Assembly: GCA_043228905.1 (NCBI GenBank)
Contig: JBHGNT010000009.1
Coordinates: forward strand, 620,001-684,000
Source of the DNA: Azolla caroliniana
Lineage: Eukaryota; Polypodiophyta
Direction: 5' to 3'
Length of the DNA stretch: 64,000 bases
The notes under the pieces were generated by a model. The model saw only the letters and a program-made list of their open reading frames with translations, did not search any database and was not told the origin of the DNA. This document shows, piece by piece, positions 12,279-25,200 of the stretch (the first letter of the stretch is position 1; the number at the start of each line of letters is the position of its first letter). A program made the position numbers and the translations under genes.

Positions 12279-14315
12279 ATTATTAATATTGCTATATTAA
12301 ACAGTGAACACGGTGTCCTTTGGATGGATAAGGATCATAAACTTATTATCCATCACCACGTCAACTAAAAGTTTGTGCAATTTTCTTGTATGGATCAAAG
12401 TGCTACAAAGATCTAGTTTCAACATAATTTATGTTGCATATCTTCATTTCATCATGATTGATATTACACTTTCTTTTCATATCAACCACGCACTAGCAAT
12501 TGACTAGGGCTTTTTTCTTTTATTTATTTATTAAAGACTCCTATCTAATTGATTCTCCATAGAATCAATGTTTGTAAGCCTTGTACTTCATATGTCTTTG
12601 TAGCCTACTTAAACTCACACATCCAAAGATATTTCATGAATTAGATGTACACTTTCCATTTCACACCATGCGTATTGCCCTTTAAATGGTACCTTGGTTT
12701 ACATGTAACACTAGTGAATAAGAAATGAATTAAAGGAGTCTTCAATCGTATGCGCCCCGTAAGTTGATAAGATAGGAAGGAGAAAAGCCAAGTATCACGA
12801 CATGCAATGAAAATGAGCATTTATAATAAATAGGCACTCCCTATGTCCTTAGGGAATTTTAAGGTTTAGATCTAGTCGTAATTGATCTTAATAAGATAAA
12901 GAAAGGTGTTATGCACTTAAAGCGATTTTCAAAAGTGGGCAGCTTCGAGTTGTCGCAAAACTTTGAGAGATTAAGAGAGTTAAAAGTGAGACCTCAAATG
13001 CAATATATAGGCTATTTATTCTATAGGAAAATGTTATATATATTATACCCCATATAATTGAGTTGTTACGACTAGTCACATTACATTGCGTTTTATATCA
13101 CTATGTTCACAACTAAAAGTCCCCACTCATCATACTCGATGCCACTAGTGTGGATTGGTACATTTCTAAGCCTTGTATGCGTGTGTATGTGTTGATGCAT
13201 GCCAATAATGTCACCATTATACCAACTATTTCACATGTCCGTAATTTTCTAAGTATTTTTATTTAAGTTAGACTACATTTTCGATCATGAGAGTTGTATA
13301 TTTGAGTCTTTGTAGGTTTTGTAAGTCTTTCATTCAATGCATTGCATTTAGTTTCCAACATATGAGCTTCTCTTTTTGTGCACCTACACTCTAGATAGCT
13401 TGATCTTCCTTTTTGTGGGCTCCTTTTGCAAGACCAAAGGTTAAGGCTCAACTCCACTCACCCATTAATACATAAATAGCTAAAACATGTTGCATTGGAG
13501 CACAATATGAAAGAGACTTTAAACATTCTAACAAAATATTGCTTACAATTTTATTTTATTTTTCCAAAATAAAGCTACTTTCCCATTAGTTAGGAAGGAT
13601 TATTACAAGGAGACTATACAAGGAAGCTTATACACAAAACGGGGAGTCTCCCTCAGATTAAGATCAAGAAAATGAGACTACTTACATAGTTTTTCAAACC
13701 AACTACCTAAAGTAAGTAGATACCTATACCTAAAAGCAATGGCCTTTAGTGTTGGCCAGAATGAGCCGACTCCCGGGGCCTACATCGAAGGGAGGGAGGC
13801 GTGAAAGAAGGAAACAACCATCGTGGGGGTTGGTAGTTCCACCTCGGGTCCACTTTCTCCTAGCATCATCGTAGGCGTGTTCCGCCATTTCTGCCAACAT
13901 AACGATAATCAAAGAGTTTTGTCAGCATTGTGAACTTTATGCCAACCAAACTAACTTAATTTGCATTAATAAGATACCAGGAGATCGAATAAAAATTAAA
14001 TTATATTTGAATGAGCCTATTACACAAGACACACTCTTAAATTTTAATGTGCAATTCATTAGACTTTTTTATACTCACTTATATGTCACAGTCTTGATAT
14101 GCTAGTTAAAAGATTAGATAAAATCAATTGTTTCGATGAAAATGATTGAGAATTGTAAGCAAAACATAGAATTCCATTACTAACTATCAACCATATGACC
14201 CGTGATTAAAACGTGACAAAAAAAGATCACATTATCCAAAAGTAAAGGTAGAGTTAAAGAAGAAATATGTAAATTTATGTGCTTCCTTAGTTTAATATCG
14301 TGCCACTCATGGATT

Positions 14316-14400
14316 TGTCAAGAATAATTGCCATATAACATTTCTTATTTGTGAATGATTGTCAAGAATAATTGCCACATAACATTTCTTATTTGTGATT
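14316..14400. repeat. 44-bp tandem duplication
   Basis: TGTCAAGAATAATTGCCA..AACATTTCTTATTTGTGA occurs at 14316 and 14360 with one or two differences. Confidence 0.9.
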
Positions 14401-16961
14401 CCTTCTAAATTAAAATATGCTTCATTATTTGTGATTATATTCTATATTAAGATGTGCATAAATATAGAATATGCATAAAAGATGTAAAAATTCATGAGTA
14501 ACATGGACATGCTTTGTTATCATGATAGATAGCATTGGATAGTTAATGTGAAGGTTCCTAAACAAAGATATTAACACATTTGTTTAGTTTTCCATCACCA
14601 GCATGGAATTGGGCAGTTGTGTGCATAGAATCCTCACTATAATAAAGCAACAAAAAGAGAACCTATAGTCACCTTAATATCCACATTTAGTGGAACATTA
14701 CTTCTCAACAACTTGAGTATTTCGAGTGAAGCACTTAAACCTGCATGGATGATATTTGGCAAACGGATTGAATGGATGACACTTGGTGGACAAGCCATTG
14801 AATTGATGCCACTTCGCATATAGTATAAATTAAGGTTTGATAAGGGAGGAAGATGCAATATTGGATCATTTGATCTCAAATAAAAATTGGGAACGTGATT
14901 AACTTTATGCTCTTCCCCTCCTCTCAACTATTGGATATGTCGCATATGAAGACACTAGATAGGAACATCTTAGAGCTAAAATGACATAGAGAGAATAAGC
15001 TACAAAATGTTAACCATAGCCTTTCTAATATTCACAAGCATGTAACCATTGAAATTTTCTAGGGACAAGGTGGGTGACGATAAATGTGCACACACCTACA
15101 ACACTCGACAATGAGTTACATCTTGGCGTTAAATAACACCATGAAAAAACTTGCAAGTTTGAGAAATATAACTCCAAATCTAACAAGCAATTAGACATTT
15201 TATGGAACAATGAGCACTATCTTCCATTTGATAGTGCAAGAGAAACAATTGCCCCTTGCCAAGATAGTTGAGGACATAGCCAAGATTGTGACTTCCAAAT
15301 CCCATTGACAAATACCCATCCTATATTCCACCATTTGCACCATTGCTTCAATATGACTTAGCCTAGGTTCTCTCTAATGTGAGAGGTGTTGGGACACAAG
15401 TGAAAATTCTCATTGACCACACATTTTGCCTTGAACAAGCGTGTGAGTCAAGGTGATGCCTTCAACCACATTCAAGTTTGCTCTTGCACTACTACATCCG
15501 AGTTTGATTTCCACACATTGTTAATCCAACTCACTCTCAACACACCATCCTCTCACCATCACAATACAAACCCTTAAATTCCTCCACAATATTCTTCACC
15601 AATGAGAGTGACTACCCAATTCCACACCTACGTAACAATATTTTAGTTCTCATCTCATTGTTCACATTTGACCTCCAAGGACAATAATAAAATCCATGTC
15701 TCTCTCTCATGACATATAATGAAATTAATTCTCTTTAAGTCATCTTCCTTTAATCCAATTGAGAGCCGATATAATATGGATACTTTTAACACATACTCAA
15801 TTAATATCCTATCACCAGACAAAATTGCTTCATAATTTCCCATTTACCTTGTTAAAAATAAGCTACATACACCAACCAAATAAGTTGTTAGGAATATTCG
15901 ATGGAATCATTTTGAGGATTTATTGCACAAACAAGCTTGTTTTAAAATAATTTACATATATGACCAAATATACGGAGACATAAAAACAAGGGGGCCCATT
16001 CTAGCTATTTCATTTACAGCTCGGCATGGCCACCTACATCTCTCCATTTCCAACAGTTTGTTGATTTCTGTTTTGAAGCATAATGTTAAAAAAAGAAATC
16101 CTGCAATACAATATTAAGAACAGAGGTTACTCTAGTACCATCAACCGATTATTCATTATAATCATATTACTTGCAAGGAAATCAAATCGGAAGAAAACGG
16201 GCTATTTTCTGAGGGTTTTGGACACTTTTGGGTATCTTTTAAGATCAACAAATTCTACAGACTCTCATGAACAAGTAATCAATCATACAGAGATTGCCCT
16301 ATTTGATCTCAAACCAAAACAAACGAACGAAAATTGATATTTTGCAAAGGCATAAGCAACTTCCGATAAGAAGTGGAGTGTCAATTTTATCACAAGTATT
16401 CTGGAAATCTTTAGGTGCTTTATGAATTGCACAATTTTACATTATATTAGCCAAACACCAAGATACTGTGAGTTTCTCGAAGATTGCCTGATTTTTCTAT
16501 ATTTATGGGGCTTCATAAACCTATAAATTCACTCAACCATCTAGCTTTAGTAAGTTCACGAGGTTCCTCCCCTTTTACCATGCCTATAAAGTCCATTTAA
16601 ATCCAAGATTCTCTTTTAAGTTTGATGAGCTGAGAAGTATTCTGAACACCTAATTACCTTATGACACATAACTCTGAAAACCATTGTTCATCCAATAATC
16701 TATAAGCTATTTCTGTTCTCCACAATCAACATTTTGTCACAGTACATGTGCTTAACAACTAAGAAAATGCATGCATACTATGCCAATGTGGATTGACAGC
16801 AACATTGCACAATCAGAGAATGGAAAAGCATTATTTACAGGCTATATAGGTGCCCTGAACTAATAGCATTAAGCTATATAGGTGTCTTATGTTGATAACA
16901 TCAAAGGTACATAGGGCCTTGTATTTATAAAATGTCATATAAGACAAGTAAATGCACCTTT

Positions 16962-17643
16962 TTAACCAGATCTATGATCAGCATCAGAGAGCTCGATCTG
17001 AATTCTCCTTTCAGAAACCCATATCTCTTTTTGCTGAGCTGGTTCTCTTGTCATTGGGATCAAAGGTTTAATGTCAGCCTCTTCATCCTCTTCCACATCC
17101 ATGGTCTCAAGATTAATGCATGAGCAGCGGTCCAATGATGCAAAAAACGCAGAGGCTACACTTGTTCCCACCCAAGCTACAAGGCGATCCAGTTTGCCTG
17201 GAGAAGAGACGGTACCAGTTTATGGTTATTCACAAGAACACAGTACGATAACATTTTCTTGACTCTTTATACATCTAGAAGAGACGTATTGACTCTTTAT
17301 ACAAATTTCTGCGACAAAATGATCAGGGATCAAACTAGTGATGCATAATGATTCACTATTGGAAAGACATAAATACGTGTGCAATGCTTGATATACCTTT
17401 TGCATATATTTATATTTATATAGACACATAAACATTGTAAATGAATACAAATGGTGTTCTCCACAATGGCGGGGTTATCACTAGGTATTGATTGTTGGGT
17501 ATCTAATAAGATTGTTATGGAAAATCACAAATTCCATCCATTAAATCTTTGCTCCCTCAAAATAGTACGAAATCCATTCATGGTTTATCCACAAACAATG
17601 TGCTTTACATACCTTGTAGGTAGACATCAATGGATTGTAGAAT
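16962..17643 (-). CDS. Conserved small plant protein of unknown function (5' end unresolved)
   Basis: The last exon (16962-17197, minus) starts after a good CAG acceptor and encodes GKLDRLVAWVGTSVASAFFA, then SLDRCSCINLETMD, an acidic VEEDEEADIKPLIP stretch and a charged tail ending DHRSG-stop. The hydrophobic WVGTSVASAFFASL segment followed by RCSCINL resembles a small plant family that I remember only as uncharacterised. A 31-nt exon at 17613-17643 (CAG acceptor, AAG/GTATGT donor) joins in phase and adds ILQSIDVYLQ. I could not place the start codon. A candidate non-coding first exon with a (CT)n leader ends at a donor near 17882. The product is likely about 90-110 aa and membrane-associated, but this is inference. 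Confidence 0.55.
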
Positions 17644-17974
17644 CTGTTTAGGGATTGATAAATAATAGATAGAAGTAAGGAAAACTAAAGAATTTCCTCT
17701 TTATCAGATATCAAAGAAGATTGATGCACAGAAACCTGCTTGTAATAACTTTCTGTTAACATTAATGACCATCACAAGTTTCAGAAAGAAGGGTGCATAG
17801 AAACCCAGCCCGTGAAACAAAACCGATAATAAACAAAAAGCAAATAAATGAAAAATGATAGAAGACATTAGAGATCCGCACCTGAATTTTATGAAGCGAG
17901 CGCTATATCTTCAGGGATTAGGAAGGATTAGGGACAGACAGAGCGAGACAGAGAAGGCGAGAAGCGAGACACAC

Positions 17975-17984
<10 letters not shown>

Positions 17985-18031
<47 letters not shown>
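17985..18031. repeat. (GA)n microsatellite
   Basis: A GA run of more than 20 units. It is (CT)n in the direction of the small minus-strand gene and may lie in its 5' leader. Confidence 0.9.
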
Positions 18032-18032
<1 letters not shown>

Positions 18033-18037
<5 letters not shown>

Positions 18038-18104
18038 TGGCCTTTTCACACTCGTCCGGACATAAATCTCCCTTCAAGATCAAACCCAATCCAATCTCCA
18101 AGAG
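18033..18104. repeat. Direct repeat around the 18.2-kb dispersed repeat, copy 1
   Basis: GAGATGGCCTTTTCACACTCG and the following roughly 50 bp reappear at 18309-18377 with small changes (GATGACCTTTCCACACTCG). The two copies bracket the A-rich dispersed repeat at 18120-18240. Confidence 0.8.
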
Positions 18105-18119
18105 AGAGAAAGAAAGAAA

Positions 18120-18240
18120 TATATATTAACGTCTTCTAAGGCAACAATTGGCCCATGAGACAATTGGTGTACAACAAAATAGGGTATTTACCCAATCATC
18201 AAAAAAAAAAAAAAAAAAAAAAAAATAGAACTTAAGCTAA
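18120..18240 (+). repeat. Dispersed A-tailed repeat, copy 1 (inverted to 28281-28388)
   Basis: The order of blocks is GTCTTCTAAGG, AATTGGCCCATGAG, ACAACAAAA, GGTATTTACCCA, a long A-run (18201-18225), then TAGAACTTAAGCTAAA. The same order is found on the minus strand at 28281-28388. Both copies abut GA/CT tracts. The family is unnamed; an A-tailed SINE or a MITE is possible. Confidence 0.65.
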
Positions 18241-18308
18241 AAGAGTTCTAGTATCGTACAAAACGTGTTATGATGTAACATATTCGATAGAGGAAATGAC
18301 TTTGTGAG

Positions 18309-18377
18309 AGAGAGATGACCTTTCCACACTCGTCCGGACACAAATCTCCCTTCTAGATCAAACCCAATCTCCAAGTT
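18309..18377. repeat. Direct repeat, copy 2
   Basis: The second copy of the segment at 18033-18104, with ACACTCGTCCGGACA and AAATCTCCCTTC preserved. The spacing suggests a local duplication followed by insertion of the A-tailed repeat, or the reverse. Confidence 0.8.
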
Positions 18378-20112
18378 ACCTCCACCCACATCCCCTCCCT
18401 TTATATACATACATATCATACTATGTACATGTATAGATTTCCCGAAACGTAGATCTTGATTCACGAGAACACTGTTATTAACTCAATATCCTACAACCAA
18501 AGACCTTTTGGTGTGTCATGTCCATGTGTGGTTGACTTAAAGGGGAACAATGAGACACTGTAGAGGTTGAAGATGGTGACCATTATGAATTTCTACTAGT
18601 TCCACATCATTAGGCACTTGTTATTCAATAAGTGTTTTGGGAAGTAGAGATTGGAGAAAGATACCAATGATTAGACATCGTTTGGAAATGTTTAGTGAAG
18701 AGCCACATAGGCCTTGATGTTAAGCTATGTAGTTATTGGTGAGAACCATGGATTCAGAAAACCCATGGGCATCGTGTCCTCAATCACATTGGATATGAAA
18801 GCATGTAGAAGATGGTTTGTGAGTACTATGTATGTACAATTTATTCGGTGCTAATGATGATTCAAATGCATAGAGAGTAGGTGCAAAGATGTATTCTCAC
18901 TACCTCTAAAGTTGGACCCTCAAAATAAGAATTTGCCCCTTTCCCATTGAAGCATTTTCACACTTCAATAGAAAAATATATGGACGGGAATTTTTCAACT
19001 ATCAAATGTAGGTTCCATGTTCTATTGTAGATGTAGCATAAGCGGACCAATTAAGCACGACTAGTGTTGAATCTAACTTTGGATCAGGTGCAACACCCCT
19101 TCTCTCATGTTTTAGTCTCCCTCTTGTCTTTAAGAGACTGGAATCCATATCTAAGCTTGGACTTCACGTAAAAATTATCCATAAAACCCACTAAAATTAC
19201 CTTTCGTACTCATGAAGGTCTAGATGGACCAAAGATAAAATATACTAGTTAAGTCAATTCATGCATAACATTAATCTTGTTACACAATAGTGGCTTTGGT
19301 TATTTTATGACGCTACAACACCATATAGGAAGGGGTTACATATTATCACAAAAATGATCCACTAGATCTACCAACTGATCCTCCATTGTAATCATATGTA
19401 ATAGAATGTAGATAACTTAATGTCCATTCCACGTTGTCTTACAAAAAACTAATGGGAAGTCATCGTGAGCTTTTGTAAAAGTGAACTTTAAACAACTACA
19501 AGACAACAATTAAAGCAACAATAAAAGAGCTATAGTATGTAAATGGACATAACATCAATTGAATGGAGTAAATATTCAAATATAACACTAGAAGAGATGT
19601 TGATTCTTAATATGTGAAAGCAATGTTGATATTTAGGTTGCCTTCTAGAAAGAGATGTGTTGGTCAGATTTTCGAGCAAGTTATTGAACAATAATAAGAC
19701 ATGGAATATGAAAACATACTTAAAATTCAGAGGAAAATAAAAACATACTACGAAATAAGAGGAAGACCAATTTACACGTTTTCATATGCACATTCAATGC
19801 ACTTGCCTAAGAAGAATTAGCTCACAAGGATTTTATAATTTATTGGTCATTATGCATTCTATCAATTTTGGGAGAATAAGGAATATTTAAGAAACTGATT
19901 TGTTTATTGTCTGAATATAGGGGGTGGTTTCTCAGAAATACAAAAAACAAGATCTGTTTGTGATGTAGCCATTAGCAAATTAGATGCAACCACTTCTATG
20001 ACGCAAAAAACTTCCTTATAGAAAGCATGTCTATCACTTAGGGTGTTCTTGTAGAGATGGTTGTAACTTGTAAGGTATACTTCTGCTAGGAACTAACCTA
20101 GAGGAAAGGGGA

Positions 20113-20260
20113 ATGATTAGTGTTCTTTGTGTGAGATGTTGTAGAGGATCGGAAACAATGATTCATTTGATATGGACGTGTCGATCAACAAGAACTTGTA
20201 TCAATAAACTCAAGAGCAATCTCCGACTCAAGTTTCCAAGCATACAATTGGAAAATCTTT
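20113..20260 (+). pseudogene. Possible LINE zf-RVT relic
   Basis: The plus frame reads CVRCCRGSETMIHLIWTCRS, giving C-x2-C..H-L-x-W-x-C as in the zinc-binding domain at the C end of plant L1 reverse transcriptases. Nothing recognisable remains upstream. The short length keeps confidence low. Confidence 0.4.
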
Positions 20261-20972
20261 TTGGTTGTTTGGACTCTTTCCCAATCATTTATGAGACAAG
20301 GGGATTCCACTTTTTTCCTTTGAATCCAATTTTGGTCATTTCTCATATTCTAGAGGATATACTTTTTGATGTCTTACAAAAATTGCATCCTCAATATACT
20401 AATGCTATTTACAAATGCAAAACTATATGACGTTTTTTTCCTAAGAAAAGATACCACATTAGTATTAAGAAACACCCTAAGGGTGTACATGATGCATATT
20501 TAAGTTCTAACTATCGACTTAAATAAAGAATTCGATGTAGAATAAAACCACTCCTCCTTGTAAAAATCCACCTATATATGTTTTGTTATTCCATATGGCA
20601 TGAAGCTACAATCGTTGTAACTCTGCTTGCGGATTACCGGTAATTATCTAGAGAACCTATGAGATTATGCACAATCTTTGTCCAAATCCCAATAATGATC
20701 TAAGCAGGTATTTCTGTTACATTTTGGAATACCTTCAAACACATGGCCTCCCAAATATACCAAATCGTGATACTAGTTACCAATTGCCATGTTTCATGTT
20801 TATGAATATCTATTTGTGGCTTCATAAGTATACTTGTTTTTTGCATTAGACCGCGTCGTATAGAAAGAGTATATGCAACATCCTCCTATTCATATAATAC
20901 TAGTTGACCTTGTACAACCATATATAATACCGCCCCCATGTATACGCTCCTTGAGGATCTATTGGTATTACG

Positions 20973-21062
20973 TGTCAAGATTCTTTTCCATACTTCTATC
21001 ACAAAATCACTACTCCACAAACAATGTTTAGCAATCTCCACTAGATACATGTGTTGTTTGCA
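20973..21062 (-). pseudogene. Possible second LINE zf-RVT relic
   Basis: The minus frame reads ECKQHMYLVEIAKHCLWSSD then FVIEVWKRIL, the E-x3-H-x-LW..VW-x-R pattern of plant LINE C-terminal domains. It is isolated and short. Confidence 0.33.
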
Positions 21063-22263
21063 TTCACCTCTGTTCTCCACCTATTAATTGGTATAACATG
21101 AATCAACAACAATCTAAAATAGACTATTTTCCTACTCATTTTTATCTCCCACGAGATGAAGTTTTGATTTACATTACCAATACATTTAAGCAAGAACCTC
21201 AAAGTGGCCAACCTTTGATTGAAAAATTAAAGGGCATGAAGATCGTGTCAACATGGAAATGTAAAGGAACATTGTCAACGATTATGGGACACTAGTTTAA
21301 AACATAACATTGTGTGAAGCACCTAGAGTATAAACCTTGTGAAAAAAACTGAAAACTAGATTCTCCTTAGGCCACCAATAACATGAGATTAACTGAAGAC
21401 GCATGACAAAAAGAGAGATGCAAACTGTAGAAAACAAACTCCCTTCATTAATTTTAATCTACCAATCTTGAACTAACTTGATTCATGTGATAATCAAGTG
21501 GATCCAAGGAGGGTAAGCCCATCTGATTCATAGATCACACACATGTTGACTTATGGAAACAAGGTCTTGGAAGGGAACATTTTGCAACTAGCATGACAAC
21601 GCTACAGAAGTACCACAACATTTGATTTTTTAAAATCTACAATGGCAAAGAGAAAAGACACCTAGAAAGATTTTTATATACCAACAATTATGCAAGGAAA
21701 GAAACAAAAGAGAAGGAATTTTGTTGTGAAGTGTGTATAACATTTGTACATATATGTGGCAAGAAAAGTATATTCATTCAGCTTTATGTCCCCATGGATA
21801 TCTAATATCAATCACATTTGAAGATATGAACTCCTAAGAAATCATGGAAACAAACCAAACATTGGATATGGACCCAGCAAGCAGTTACACAAAATCTATA
21901 TATATCAAAGTGGCTAAGTTATAACTTGATTTGTTCCATTATTTCCTTTTGCTTAGTGAACACTGTTACTACATCCGTGTTCAAGAAATCTAAAGTAGCC
22001 GATCAAAATTGTACTAAAACGCGAACAAAATCCTATTGCAATATCCACATTCTAATATGATTCCCTTGTAATTCATCGCATTGCCGCTGAAGATAGATGG
22101 ATGATGGAAGGCAGAACCATATCTCCCCACCCTGCTTGTGAGTGATGAGTGTATACAAAAAATCATTATAAGAATCTTATGCTTTGTTGACACATCACTT
22201 TACTTAGTTCGATGTAGTGGAAGTGTTCAACCAAGGCAAGGGAACAATTATTGAGTTGTCTTG

Positions 22264-25200
22264 TCAAGCGGGAACAAGTCGACTCAGCTTGCTTCCTTGA
22301 GCCACCTCTTCTCGGCTCAAAATGTGAATCTTCTTCACCATGTTGCAGAACTCCCTACATCAAATGTTATATGCAGCATATATACCGAGGAAAATTGTGA
22401 ATAAAAATGGCACCAAATACACACATACACACATACACACATACACACATAGCGCATATGCATATACGTATCGACAGAAACATACGTTGAAGCAAAGAAA
22501 AACTTCGAGCATTTGTTACTCACATCCAAGGGTCATCCCCCACTTCGAGCATGTCATCCTCATTGTCGGAGTAAGCTACTTGCCAACCTTTTTCCTTGTC
22601 TCGGAGCTGGCCTTCCAAATGGAACATCCTCTCCAGCTCCTCAAACAGCTGCTCATAGTTCTCCAGCTTCGACAGATCTACTCCCCTACCAACAATGCTT
22701 CCCTTCTTTACGACCTGCATTTCATCATATAGGATATATTGAGTATCTCATCTAGTGTAATGGCATTTATCTATATATAGGCATAAACCCAGACAGATGT
22801 GCATCGATACATACATACATACATACATACACCTACATCATACATGCATACATGCATACATACATACACCTACATCATACATGTTGGTTCATCTTGTTAA
22901 TGAAATAGGCACAAGTTCACTTATCCTTGTGACATACACATATGCAGTCTCAGCCGTTTGCACCTTCTCACATACACAATGTACATGCATACATTTTACA
23001 TGTTTGTTCAGAGTAATATTATGCAGCAAAACCTCCTCTTATACAGGTTTTGCTTTGCCTTCAACAAAAGGGTAGAATAGATTAGGTTAGGTACCTTTGT
23101 GCAGCTCCTCCCTCCAAAGTGAGGCCTTGCAGGTTTATCTGCTTCCGAGCCACTGGTTGTTGTGGAGATGATGTCTTGCATCGCCATCGCTGGCTTCGTC
23201 GAGGAGGGGGTTTGCTGATCAACCTCATTCTCGATGCTGTAATTGTTGCTCATGCAAAGATGATTCACAGCACCATGCACATTCCCTTCAACATGGGTCT
23301 TTGCAAGTATTTTCCTCATAGGTGGCGGATCCGTCAACGAGAATCCGAACAATTTGCATTCGCTGGGTCTCGTTGCTTCGATCGAACCTTGTGGTAATGA
23401 CTGAGTTTCCATCTGTTGAACTACATTTGATTTCCATGATGAGGAACATGTACTACCATTATAAGCCAGTTGAGACTGATGCTTCATGATGGATTGAGAA
23501 ATTATCTTGTTGATTTCCTGGTCTAATAATAGGCCACCATTCGCTGATGACGATGATGAAGATCTATTATTGCAATGTGGTGTAGGAGGACTCTGGGCTA
23601 CCATGGTTGGGCTAAGGAACCAATTGTTAGCTGGGATGTCATTTACTCTAGGCACCTGGAAATTAAAATTGGATGTAGCATCAAAGTAAGGAGGAAAACC
23701 TCCCCACAATCGATCTGCAGGCTTGCCGAATCTATGCATATGCAGATGATGAGGAGGACGGGGGTACATTCCATCCTCGCTCGGGCATAAGTTAGCCCGA
23801 GATTCTTGACCTTGCAAGACCAGTCCGCACTTGCCCGACATCACAGATTCTAAACATGAAATGCATCAGTGTGTACCAAGTTTAGATCACATGTTAGCTA
23901 GCAATACACAGACCTACAAATTGTTCATACTCTTATGTATGTAATGTGCATACATTCTTAATACATACAGATAACAGAAAAAGGATGTTACCGCCAGTAA
24001 GAGGTGAGTGTTCTGTTGTGCTCGGAATGGTGCTTGGCCGCAACCTCTTGCATCGAGGTAATGTTACAGCGGGTCCCGGTGAAGGGATTTGCGGGGAGCA
24101 GAGCTGATCTATCTCCCATGGAGAGACCCTGTCCTTCATGTTGTTAAGGCTTGGCTCATCCCAACCAACCTATGCTCAGTTCAAACACCATACAATACAC
24201 CTTCCATCATTATAATTCCAAGCTTCCCATTTCTGTATACAACTTAATGTCACTGTGTAACGACATCGCTTTCTTTCTTTCTTTCTTTCGTGTAGTTTAT
24301 TTTATATTCGATGATAAGTACCTTCAAAGATTTCCATTTGGATGAGGGCCACCTAGCTGGATCTAGATCCTCTATTCCGGTGATTGTACCAACATACCTG
24401 TTACAACATCAAACAAAGGCATATTCCATCAATCAAAGAGTAAGTTAACTGTTTGGCATTATGTATTGTATTATTTATTATGGGACCTGGAGAATGAGAA
24501 TAGTTAGTTACCTTCTTTCTGTAGAATCCTCTGCCTCAAACTTCATTTTAAACCTCATCCCTACTGCCAAGTGTAGATGGAGACTATTCTTAAACCTATC
24601 CAATGCTACAATGAACTCTCCTGGGCTAACTCTACAACAATAATGAAAGACTTTCTCCATAAAATCACTGATTTCACATGGGATCTCACATCAATATAGA
24701 TAGAATAAAAGATATATAGCCACCCATCCACCCACCTTGGCTTGAAGTAAACAGTAAACATGGTCCTGGTGAGCATGGCATGAGTAGCTGTAGCAATCAC
24801 GCCCATATGCATGCTCTCACTAGGCAATACAGATGATGGTGAGGTACCTGAGAGTCGCATTGCGCGCCTTATGCCCACTCTAAGCTCACCGCCTTCACCC
24901 CTGTACCAAATAGCATGATACATTAATCAATCAAATCTAGCTCCTCACCTCTGCCTTGGGAAAGAGATTATATTGTGACAGTAAAAACCAGATTGGAAAT
25001 CTTATTAAAGCTCAACGATCACGGGTTCCCACCTCAGGAAAATGACTGAATCCCCTGCCACCAATCTCTTTTGAGAGACAAAAACACTCCATCCAGTGGT
25101 AAGCAGGTGTCTCTTAGGTTGGCCTGACACAGAGAGAATGTGGATGTGGATTTGGATGTGAATGTGAATGTGAATGCATTGAGTCTAATTCCAACATAAA

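Larger units (their letters stand above)
10303..16961. other. AT-rich intergenic stretch, no recognised gene
   Basis: Nearly 6.7 kb without a supportable gene. All open frames are short and show no family motif. The only structures seen are tandem duplications (11971-12278, 14316-14400) and a GC-richer patch at about 13755-13910 with a 60-codon minus frame of unknown origin. Confidence 0.6.
18378..22263. other. Intergenic, LINE relics only
   Basis: About 3.9 kb between the small gene and the ARF. Apart from two short zf-RVT-like relics (20113-20260, 20973-21062) I see no coding signal or tandem structure. Confidence 0.55.
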
